A stretch of DNA of 64,000 nt from Gordonia jinghuaiqii (GTDB lineage Bacteria; Actinomycetota; Actinomycetes; Mycobacteriales; Mycobacteriaceae): assembly GCF_014041935.1 (NCBI RefSeq), contig NZ_CP059491.1, forward strand, positions 2,666,001-2,730,000. The letters are read 5' to 3'. The notes under the pieces were generated by a model. It had not been told where the DNA came from. It searched no databases and saw nothing but the letters and a program-made list of their open reading frames with translations. Positions 52,964 to 61,002 of the stretch are shown piece after piece (position 1 is the stretch's first letter; every line of letters begins with the position of its first letter). A program made the translations under genes and the position numbers.

Positions 52964-54478
52964 ATGGAGATTACTGCCTTCCCGGCTCCCGTCGAGGCGA
53001 ACGACACGTCCACCCGGACCGAGTCTGCCCAGCTCAGCCTCGCCGACGCGTGGGCGGCCAACCGGTCGATCCAGAAGTCGGCGGCGGGACGCCTGTTCGC
53101 GGCCACCAACTCGGCTCTCTACGTCACGTTGATGGAGCGCCACCTCGATTACGGCACCAAACTGTCGGAGATCGAGCTGTCGGTGCGCCTGGACCGCGAC
53201 CTCACCGACCTCGACCTCACCGACCAGGCCACCGGCCTGGAGCTGGTGAAGCTGTGGGCGCGGCAGGGCTGGCTGCACCGTGTCACCGACACCAGCGACC
53301 TCAACGCCCCCAACCTGTGTCACCTGACCAGCGAGGCCCGCTCGGTGCTGGACTACATGCGCCGTCAGCGACGCGAGGATTCCATTGCCACCGGCGGGTC
53401 CATCACCGGCATCGCCGCCGAACTCCGACGCGTCGCCGGGCAGGTCAGCAATGATCCCGAGCAGATCCGCTCGGAGATCGAGGCCCAGATGTCGGAGCTG
53501 GACACCGAGCTCGCCGACCTCGACGCCGGCCGCCGGCCCCCGGTCGATTTCCGCGTCGCCGAGGACGCCGCCCGCACCATCGGCTACCAGATGGAGCAGA
53601 TCATCTCCGACATCGGCCAGTACGGCACGATGCTCGACCGGATCACCACCGCACTGCTCGACGACCCCAACGACTCCGACCTCGCCTACCGCGACCGTCA
53701 GCGACAGCTGTTCGACGACTACGAAGCGCTTCTCGACTCGCCGCAGTCGGCGTCGTATCAGGCGTTTTCGCAGATGATCCAGGATCCGGAACGCCGGGCA
53801 CGCCTCAAGGTCGACATCGAGACGATCATCGAGAACTTCCCCGGCATGGACGCCGGCCTGCGGTCGGTGATGGACAACTTCTTCGGCCTGGTCACCCAGC
53901 AGATGGCCGAGGTCGGTCGCACCCGGCAGCGCTGCGCCCGCCGGATCCGGCGCTTCGTGGCCTCGGGCACCCTCGAGCAGAGCCGTGGCCTCGCGCGTCA
54001 GCTCAACGACGCCCTCACCACCGCCAACGAGCTGCTCAAGACCTCCCTCGCCGACCGTCGCATCGGTTACGAGCTGCCGCTGGCCGCGCCGACGGTCAAC
54101 TCGATCGGCCGTCTCGCCTTCGAGATCCGCGAACACGTGCCGCCCGCACCGGCTCTACCTGCGGGCGTCGACGCGGATTTCTCGGCGTTCGCCTCGCTCA
54201 CCGGCCAGGTCGACACCGTCGAACTCACCGACACCGTCAACAGCGCCGTCGCCGCCGGACCCGTCGCCCTGGCCGATGTCATCGAGGGGCTCGACGAGCC
54301 GTACCTCGCGCACGTCATCGTGTTGTGGTCCTGGGCGTCCAAACAGCAGGCTGCAGGGGAGAAGGTGCCGATGACCACCGTGCGGTTCCGCTCCCTGGTC
54401 GGTGAGGACCACGCCATCGAAGTTCCCGACCTGACCTTCACCGAACCGATTCCGACTGCGGAGGTCGACGCCGAATGA
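52964..54478 (+). CDS. jetA: Wadjet/Mks kleisin-like subunit, DUF3375 (JetA / MksF-type)
   Basis: A 504-residue protein of the DUF3375 family, the kleisin-like subunit of the SMC-like complexes called Wadjet (JetABCD), EptABCD in mycobacteria, or MksFEBG in corynebacteria. [57 protein letters not shown] and [18 protein letters not shown] are recognisable. It should link the heads of the JetC dimer and carry JetB. ATG 52964 follows GTGAGG; GTG 52913 would add 17 residues. It overlaps jetB by 4 bases. Codon use and GC are like the chromosome. Confidence 0.9.
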   Translation: MEITAFPAPVEANDTSTRTESAQLSLADAWAANRSIQKSAAGRLFAATNSALYVTLMERHLDYGTKLSEIELSVRLDRDLTDLDLTDQATGLELVKLWARQGWLHRVTDTSDLNAPNLCHLTSEARSVLDYMRRQRREDSIATGGSITGIAAELRRVAGQVSNDPEQIRSEIEAQMSELDTELADLDAGRRPPVDFRVAEDAARTIGYQMEQIISDIGQYGTMLDRITTALLDDPNDSDLAYRDRQRQLFDDYEALLDSPQSASYQAFSQMIQDPERRARLKVDIETIIENFPGMDAGLRSVMDNFFGLVTQQMAEVGRTRQRCARRIRRFVASGTLEQSRGLARQLNDALTTANELLKTSLADRRIGYELPLAAPTVNSIGRLAFEIREHVPPAPALPAGVDADFSAFASLTGQVDTVELTDTVNSAVAAGPVALADVIEGLDEPYLAHVIVLWSWASKQQAAGEKVPMTTVRFRSLVGEDHAIEVPDLTFTEPIPTAEVDAE

Positions 54479-55263
54479 CCACCACCGACGAGACTGCCAA
54501 CCCGACTGGTAACACCACCGACGAGTTCGCCGGCTTCGACGACCTGCCCACCGTCGCGAAGGGTGCGGCCTCGCACGCGCCGAGCGCACCTCGCTTCGAC
54601 GGCGACGTCAGTGAGCTGCCCGACCGTGCCTGTTGGGCCCTGCAGAATCTGCTGACCCGCCGCTACATCAGCGGCGACCGCCAGCCGCAGCTGTGGTCGT
54701 GGGTGGCCGAGTACTCCGACGTGCTCCGCGGCCGGCTGTCCGAGCTCGACCTCCGCCTGCGCATCGTCGACGAGTTGCAGGTCGCCTTCGTCGAGCAGGC
54801 CGGTTACGACTCCCGCTGGGGCCGAAGGATTCTCAAGCGCGAGACCATCCACACCTACGACGCCATCCTGTCGCTGCACCTGGCCAAGTACGTGCGCGCC
54901 GCCCGCGACGAGCCGGTGCTCATCACCCGTGAGGAGATCCACGAACTGTTCGCCGGGGTCACCAACACCATCGACCGCGACCTCGCGCTCTTCGACAAGC
55001 GCATCGAGCGGGCCATCGACAAGATGGAAGAACTCGAGTTCCTGCGTAAGCAGCGCGACGACGCCGACACCTTCACCGTCAGCCCGGTCATCTCCGCGGT
55101 GATGACGGCATCGGTGATCACCGACCTGCAGCGACAGTTCGAGCAGTTCATCGGCGCCGGCGACACCGGGGAGGTGCCGCCCGGCGCTGCGGTCGACGAA
55201 CCCGCCGAACCCGATGACGAGGCCGAAGACGGTTACGGCGACGATGAAGGAGACGACTGGTGA
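54475..55263 (+). CDS. jetB: Wadjet/Mks winged-helix subunit, DUF4194 (JetB / MksE-type)
   Basis: A 262-residue protein. The DUF4194 core is residues 40-220: [58 protein letters not shown] and [20 protein letters not shown]. It acts as the small KITE-type subunit bound to the kleisin. The first 40 residues and the acidic last 30 ([18 protein letters not shown]) look disordered. ATG 54475 and the stop at 55263 both overlap neighbours by 4 bases, giving a tight jetA-B-C operon. Confidence 0.9.
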   Translation: MTTTDETANPTGNTTDEFAGFDDLPTVAKGAASHAPSAPRFDGDVSELPDRACWALQNLLTRRYISGDRQPQLWSWVAEYSDVLRGRLSELDLRLRIVDELQVAFVEQAGYDSRWGRRILKRETIHTYDAILSLHLAKYVRAARDEPVLITREEIHELFAGVTNTIDRDLALFDKRIERAIDKMEELEFLRKQRDDADTFTVSPVISAVMTASVITDLQRQFEQFIGAGDTGEVPPGAAVDEPAEPDDEAEDGYGDDEGDDW

Positions 55264-58200
55264 GCGGGCAGGTCGACCAGTACCACCTGTCCCGGTTGCA
55301 GCTGATCAACTGGGGTGTGTTCGACGGGTATCACTCGATCCCGTTCAGCCCCAACGGTTCTCTGATCACCGGGTCGTCGGGTAGCGGTAAGTCGTCGTTG
55401 CTCGACGCCATCTCGCTGGCCTTCCTCCCGGATCATCGACGCAACTTCAACGCCTCGGGCGATGCGACGGCGGCCGGCTCGTCGAGCGGTAAGCGCACGG
55501 TCGGCAAGTACGTGCGCGGCGCCTGGGGTGAGCGGCGCGATGGCACCAACGCGCACCGCGAGATCATGTACCTGCGCGGCACCGGCCCGGCGTGGGCGGC
55601 CATCTCGGTCACCTACACCTCCACCTCCGGCGAGGCCATCACCGGTCTGGTCCTCAAGTGGCTGGCCGCGGGCAAGATGACCGACGCGCACAGCTCGTAC
55701 TTCATCTACGACGGCGACGCCGACATCGTCGAGGCCTGCAACGAGTGGGCCGCGGCCAACTACAACTCGGCCAAGTTCCGCGACCGCGGCTGGCGCGGCG
55801 GACCCGGCGAGGGCAAGTATCTCTCTACGCTGTACTCGCTCATCGGGATCCGCGGCTCCGACGCCGCCCAGCAGCTCCTCGGAAAAGCCAAGTCGCTCAA
55901 GAGCGTCGGCGGTCTCGCGCAGTTCGTGCGGGAGTTCATGCTCGACGCCCCGACCAGCATCGTCGGCATCTCCGACGCCCTCGATCAGATCGATCCGCTC
56001 GTCGAAGCCCGTGAGCTGCTCGACGTCGCACGCCGCAAGCGCACCATCCTCGGCAACATCGAGGAGGTGCACGAGCGGTACGCGGGGGAGGCGGCCACCT
56101 TCTCCGTCCTCGACACCATCGACAGCACCACCATCCGCAGCTACGTCAACAACCTGCGGATCCGCAACGCGGAACCAGAGGTCGCCGACCTCGACGACCA
56201 GATCACCCGCCTCGACGGCGATCTCGCCGCGCTGACCACCCAGCACGACCAGCTCCGCCAGGACCACAGCCTGCTGCTGTCCCGCATCGCCACCTCCACC
56301 GGCGACCTCGCCCCACTGCGGGAACAGCTCGGTGGCGCACAGAAACTCAGCACCGAGGTCACCGCGCGGCGGAACTCCTACGAGGACAAGGTCTCCGCGC
56401 TCGGTTTCACCCCGCCCACCCGGGCCGAGGGCTTCTGGCTGCTCCGCGAGGAACTCCTCGAGGAGGCCACCAAGATCGACGGACAGCTCGACGCCGGTCG
56501 CGCGCATTACGCCGAGGCGCTGGCCAGCGAGGTCGCCGCGCGCACCCGCCGCGACGCCGCCCAGGAGGAACTCGGCCGCGTCGAGAATGCCGGTTCCGCG
56601 CTACCTCGCACCGAACACGAGATGCGCCGCGTCATCGCCCACGCGCTGCAGATCGACGAGTCCGAGCTGAAGTACGTCGCCGAGCTCGTCGAACTCGACC
56701 CCGACGAGGAACGCTGGCGCCTGGCCGTCGAGAAGGTCCTGCGCAACGCGGGACTGCGGTTGTTGGTGCCGGACGAGCACTTCCGTTCCGCGTTGCGCTT
56801 CGTGAACTCCCACGACATGCGCGGCCGAATCCAGCTGCACCAGGCCGAGAACCGGCCGATGCCGGTGGTGGAACCAGGCACCTTGGCATCCAAGCTGCGG
56901 CCCGTCGATTCGGGTCACCCGTGTGCCGCCGAGGCGATGACCATCCTTGCGCGCCTGGGCAACCACATGTGCGTCGACAACCCAGGGGAGTTCTCGCAGT
57001 ACGCCAAGGCCGTCACCGACCAGGGCCTGCGCAAGGATTCGGCGAAGCTCGCGGTCAAGGACGACCGTCAGCAGCTGCGCCGGTCGCAGTACATCTTCGT
57101 CGGCGATGTCGCGTCCAAGATCACCGCGCTGCGCGACGAACTCGAGTATGAGGAGCGGGCCTTCGAGGATGCGCGCCAGGACTGTGCCGAGCTCGACCGT
57201 GAGCGCAGCGCCAAGGAACGACGCCGCGATGCGTATCGCCGTGTGTGCGAGCAGTTCACGCAGTGGAACGAGATCGACGTCGACTCCGTCGATGACCGCG
57301 TCGACCAGCTCACCGACCAGTACGACCTGCTGATCGAGGAGAATCCCGACGTCGAAGCCCTGCAGCGCAAGGCCGAGGACCTGTGGGAGCAGGTGCGCAA
57401 CGCGATTTCGCAGGCCGCCCTGGTGAAGGACAAGATCGCCCGCCACGACGACCGTCGCACGCAGCTGCTCGACCTCATCGACCGGCTCAAACCCGAAGAT
57501 GTTCCCGCACGGGCGGAGAAGACCCTCGACGGCTTCCGCGAGGACCTCTCGGCGACCCTCGACGTGCTGAACCCGGAGCCGTACCGCCAGGAGATCGTCA
57601 AGGCCGCCGGCCGCGAGCGCGACCGCATGCGTTCCGACGCACGACGCTCCCGCGACGAGCTGGCCCGCATCCTCGACACCTACGACGAGGAATTCCCCGA
57701 CGCCATCCCGAATGACAGCGACGACTTCGACGAACGTCTCCACGACTACGTCGCCGTCTGCCGCCGCATCGACGAGCGCGAACTACCCGCCGCCTACGAG
57801 CGGATGCGCCGCCTCATCACCGAGCAGGCACCGGGAGCAATCCTGGGCCTGCACATGGCCGCCGATGCCGAGGAACGACGCATCGTCGAGCAGATCGAGC
57901 GCGTCAACACCGGCCTCGGGGCGGTGGCGTTCAACCGAGGTACCCGCCTGCGCCTGCGCCCCGGACGCAAGAAGCTCGCGGCGGTGGAGGAGCTGACCGA
58001 GAAGGCCCGGCAGATCTCCAACCGCGCCACCGCGGTCAGCTTCGGCGATGAGCAGGCCATCCTCGAGCAGTACTCCGACATCCTGCTGCTGCGCGAACGC
58101 CTCGCCGGCAACACCCCGGAGGACCGGCAGTGGACGCGCGACGCCCTCGATGTGCGTAACCGCTTCGACTTCTACTGCGAGGAACACGACGCCGAGTCCG

Positions 58201-58604
58201 GCGAGACCATCCGCACCTACTCCAACGCCGGCGACAACTCCGGTGGCGAGCAGGAAAAGCTGATGGCCTTCTGCCTCGCGGGCGCACTGAGCTTCAACCT
58301 GGCCAGCCCGCACGGCAACGACAACCGGCCGATTTTCGCCCAGCTGATGCTCGACGAGGCGTTCTCCAAGTCCGACCCGCAGTTCGCGCAGCAGGCGCTG
58401 TCGGCGTTCCGCAAGTTCGGGTTCCAGCTGATCATCGTGGCGACGGTCCAGAACACCAGCACGATTCAGCCGTACGTGGACAACGTCGTGATGGTGTCGA
58501 AGACTGAGGTCGGGCCTGAGTTGCGCCCGGTTGCGACGGCTACCTCGACGGGGATCAAGGCGTTTTCGGAGTTGCGGCGATCGGGGAGTCAGCTTCCCGT
58601 CTAG
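55260..58604 (+). CDS. jetC: Wadjet/Mks SMC-like ATPase (JetC / MksB-type)
   Basis: A 1,114-residue SMC-like ATPase. Walker A is [13 protein letters not shown] (residues 38-50), the signature [18 protein letters not shown] lies near residue 1000, and Walker B is [13 protein letters not shown]. Long charged coiled-coil stretches (about 300-360, 410-450, 600-820) flank a central hinge-like part ([17 protein letters not shown] to [11 protein letters not shown]). JetC extrudes DNA loops so that the complex recognises circular plasmids; cutting needs JetD, which is not found after this gene. GTG 55260 overlaps jetB. Bases after the stop shift to lower GC. Confidence 0.92.
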   Translation: MSGQVDQYHLSRLQLINWGVFDGYHSIPFSPNGSLITGSSGSGKSSLLDAISLAFLPDHRRNFNASGDATAAGSSSGKRTVGKYVRGAWGERRDGTNAHREIMYLRGTGPAWAAISVTYTSTSGEAITGLVLKWLAAGKMTDAHSSYFIYDGDADIVEACNEWAAANYNSAKFRDRGWRGGPGEGKYLSTLYSLIGIRGSDAAQQLLGKAKSLKSVGGLAQFVREFMLDAPTSIVGISDALDQIDPLVEARELLDVARRKRTILGNIEEVHERYAGEAATFSVLDTIDSTTIRSYVNNLRIRNAEPEVADLDDQITRLDGDLAALTTQHDQLRQDHSLLLSRIATSTGDLAPLREQLGGAQKLSTEVTARRNSYEDKVSALGFTPPTRAEGFWLLREELLEEATKIDGQLDAGRAHYAEALASEVAARTRRDAAQEELGRVENAGSALPRTEHEMRRVIAHALQIDESELKYVAELVELDPDEERWRLAVEKVLRNAGLRLLVPDEHFRSALRFVNSHDMRGRIQLHQAENRPMPVVEPGTLASKLRPVDSGHPCAAEAMTILARLGNHMCVDNPGEFSQYAKAVTDQGLRKDSAKLAVKDDRQQLRRSQYIFVGDVASKITALRDELEYEERAFEDARQDCAELDRERSAKERRRDAYRRVCEQFTQWNEIDVDSVDDRVDQLTDQYDLLIEENPDVEALQRKAEDLWEQVRNAISQAALVKDKIARHDDRRTQLLDLIDRLKPEDVPARAEKTLDGFREDLSATLDVLNPEPYRQEIVKAAGRERDRMRSDARRSRDELARILDTYDEEFPDAIPNDSDDFDERLHDYVAVCRRIDERELPAAYERMRRLITEQAPGAILGLHMAADAEERRIVEQIERVNTGLGAVAFNRGTRLRLRPGRKKLAAVEELTEKARQISNRATAVSFGDEQAILEQYSDILLLRERLAGNTPEDRQWTRDALDVRNRFDFYCEEHDAESGETIRTYSNAGDNSGGEQEKLMAFCLAGALSFNLASPHGNDNRPIFAQLMLDEAFSKSDPQFAQQALSAFRKFGFQLIIVATVQNTSTIQPYVDNVVMVSKTEVGPELRPVATATSTGIKAFSELRRSGSQLPV

Positions 58605-58962
58605 CGAGACACGTCGCGCGAAACTCGGCCAAAACTGAGCACTTTCGATAATTCTCGTCGCTGTGGCGCTTGATATTTTGACGAAGCCCCTGCTGTTCAG
58701 GTGGTTGTCCCGAAGCTGATCGTCGGCGCACCGTGCCAGCAGATCGAGGTCCGGCACGTAGTCCCCGTGAGGGTGGGTATGCCTGTCGCCGTCCGAAGTA
58801 ATCTAGCAGCGCCTTGGGAGAGCTCGTGCTGCTGGAAACACTGGGTCCCGGACCTCTTCTGCGATCTCAGCAACGCGGGGCTCTCTGTCTGCGAAGGGTC
58901 ATTCTCCACTGAGTGCCCGTGTGTTTTGCGTACGTCCGACGACTCCGAGTTCGCCGAGACGG
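58605..58962. other. Gene-free junction between jetC and the low-GC island
   Basis: About 360 bases with no supportable gene, in the position of jetD. The first bases after jetC are AT-rich (TTTCGATAATTCTCG, GATATTTTGACG). On the minus strand, a frame around 58,780-58,650 codes HTHPHGDYVPDLDLLARCAD and on, but a TAG lies just upstream and no start is seen. It may be a remnant of a gene tail. No terminator hairpin was found behind jetC. Confidence 0.4.
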
Positions 58963-60816
58963 TTAGTTCGTGCGGAAGTTTGGCAGGTGCGGGCCAATAT
59001 AGCCGATGTAGATTCGACCTGTGCCTACCGCGTCGTTATAGTAGTGCAGACGCGGACTGATGCTACCGGCCTTTGCAATCTTTATGTGCGCACCCATAAA
59101 CACTTTGCCTGCACCATCAACTGTTTTCGGAACAGCGAAGATACGCGCCCGTCCGTACTGCGGGTGCTGTTCCGTCGCGGTTGTCTCATCGCGCGCATGG
59201 TTAGTCTGCGAAAATGACACACAGCCTGGAGGCGGGTCCCTTAGGAAGTCGTCGACGCTACCACTGAAATCACCGGATGACCGCAATCGACAGTAGTCGT
59301 CCAATGCGCGAAGCGCGGTCCAGGTCTTTCGAGCCCACGAATCAAGAGGGTTCTTCTCATCGAGCTCGAGCGCGGCCTTTTCCTGACCCGTGAACACTAG
59401 ATTCGGCAATTCGTCGAAGCGATCAAGAAGCTCTTGAAAAGTCCCGGGGGGAGTATCGAGCGGAGACTCGTGTCTCTCCCAAATAACATCGCCGAAGTCA
59501 CTCCGCGCGAGTTCTCCTCTTAGATGCCTAAGCTCACGCTGCGCCTCGTCGAGCTCCAACGCAGTCTGCGCCAAATCCAGAAATTGATCTTCGACCATCA
59601 CCGTGAGTTCCACGTTCTCGTCCTCGAGAGCGTTCCGCTCAGATTGAATCGTGTGTATTCGACTACGAACTCTCTTCAGGTTCTCCTCTTGCTTTAACGC
59701 TTCAGAGGCTAGAGACCCGAGACGACGCACCGAGTCTGCGGTTACCTCCAATGTCCCTATCACGGACCGAACCACCGCCCGCAAGGTCCGCATCACCTCT
59801 GTCTGCTGCCCATCGCTTGGTCGAGAAATGGCCGAATTCGTGGATTCGCTAACACTATCCGGCGTAGCAGGGGTAGGTCGTGCCAGTAAGTCGGTGGTCG
59901 ACTCTGCAATGGTGCTCGGGAAGGAGTGCGCGCTGCCCACTATGGTCTCGTCCAATAGTTCTCGCAGGCGGCGATCAATACGAATCAGATCTGAGGGCAA
60001 GGCGAAAGTCGTCGAGTGGCGACAAGCAGAACGTCCCAGAAAGTCGCGGATCCGATATTGCGAGTCTCCGACTATTCGACCAGTGGTCAAGATCCGGTGG
60101 CGGAGCGAGTCGCCTGGGTCATCGAAGTCAGGCCTGGGCAGATAGGTTCGCAAAGACCAGGGCGCGACACGATGGGATTCTGGCAGGCGCGCGTTCAGCG
60201 CGAGCGTCGACTCTGTGTCAAGGACATACGCGCTCGCAATGCCTCTCGTGCGGGAGAGTAGCTCCGACACGAATCCAGCCCAGTCCGGAAGCGGAATGGC
60301 AACGCTGTCGTCAGCAGCGGCGAGAAAGAGGAATCCGCGTCGGTCAGAATCGATAAGCGCTTCATAGATGTAATCAACGTCATCTACACGCGCCCGAAAG
60401 GGTTCCGCGGTGAGGCTGTGACGTCCGTCAAGGCCAGCCGCGACTTCCAAGATATTGCTTACGAGCCTGGGGACACTAGCCTCGGATTGCGGTGGCTTCA
60501 ATACGTCTGTCAGCACCCAGCCGTTGCTGGCTCGGTCGACGAACGTGGTCAGTTGTGTAATCCACAGACCACGGCCTTCGTCCTGATGGAAACGCCAACG
60601 TTCAACACTACTTCCATCCCGGCGCTCCTCGCGGACAAGGGACGCAGTGACACCCGGCGCAATGTCGGCGACGCCCGGACGAGTTAGCTTGTCGATGTCC
60701 CATTTCTTGCGGTCGTCGGTACACCACGCATAGATCTGCTGATGAATCTTAGTGGCTAACTCAGGATCATTTTCAATCCTGAATAACGATCTGCAACCTA
60801 GTTCTGTGGTGCTCAC
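58963..60816 (-). CDS. Unrecognised coiled-coil protein paired with a Z1-domain gene
   Basis: A 617-residue protein without a domain I recognise. Residues 1-260 are globular (SLVREERRDGSSVERWRFHQ, WSLRTYLPRPDFDDPGDSLR). A Ser/Thr-rich linker leads to a coiled coil at about 345-435 (LGSLASEALKQEENLKRVRS, ALELDEAQRELRHLRGELAR). The C-terminal 150 residues are globular and end RLHYYNDAVGTGRIYIGYIG, PHLPNFRTN. GTG 60816 follows GGAG. It lies 186 bases downstream of the Z1 gene on the same strand. The gap contains TATAGA (60918-60913) on the minus strand, a possible own promoter. GC is lower than the chromosome, suggesting transfer. Confidence 0.75.
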   Translation of the reverse strand: MSTTELGCRSLFRIENDPELATKIHQQIYAWCTDDRKKWDIDKLTRPGVADIAPGVTASLVREERRDGSSVERWRFHQDEGRGLWITQLTTFVDRASNGWVLTDVLKPPQSEASVPRLVSNILEVAAGLDGRHSLTAEPFRARVDDVDYIYEALIDSDRRGFLFLAAADDSVAIPLPDWAGFVSELLSRTRGIASAYVLDTESTLALNARLPESHRVAPWSLRTYLPRPDFDDPGDSLRHRILTTGRIVGDSQYRIRDFLGRSACRHSTTFALPSDLIRIDRRLRELLDETIVGSAHSFPSTIAESTTDLLARPTPATPDSVSESTNSAISRPSDGQQTEVMRTLRAVVRSVIGTLEVTADSVRRLGSLASEALKQEENLKRVRSRIHTIQSERNALEDENVELTVMVEDQFLDLAQTALELDEAQRELRHLRGELARSDFGDVIWERHESPLDTPPGTFQELLDRFDELPNLVFTGQEKAALELDEKNPLDSWARKTWTALRALDDYCRLRSSGDFSGSVDDFLRDPPPGCVSFSQTNHARDETTATEQHPQYGRARIFAVPKTVDGAGKVFMGAHIKIAKAGSISPRLHYYNDAVGTGRIYIGYIGPHLPNFRTN

Positions 60817-61002
60817 CGTTCACTCCGTTTCAAGGCCGAACTCCCCACGCCGAAATTTCTGGAGTGGCGTATCGCATCGTTAATTTGTGTCCTGCCATAA
60901 CATTTCTATACTTAGGGGGTCGGTGATCTCGACTGTCGACCAGAATCAGGGCGACAAATACGAACGGGTGCTGATACCAGGGGTCCTCCTGTCTGAATGA
61001 CT

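Noticed and set aside
58701..59060. 119-residue plus-strand frame after jetC as a possible short jetD
   Set aside because: The translation shows no Toprim or DUF3322/DUF2220 features and overlaps the end of the coiled-coil gene.
58963..60816. Naming the coiled-coil protein a DUF4420 PD-(D/E)XK nuclease because of its Z1 neighbour
   Set aside because: No PD-(D/E)XK motif or DUF4420-like N-terminus could be seen; guilt by association alone is not enough.
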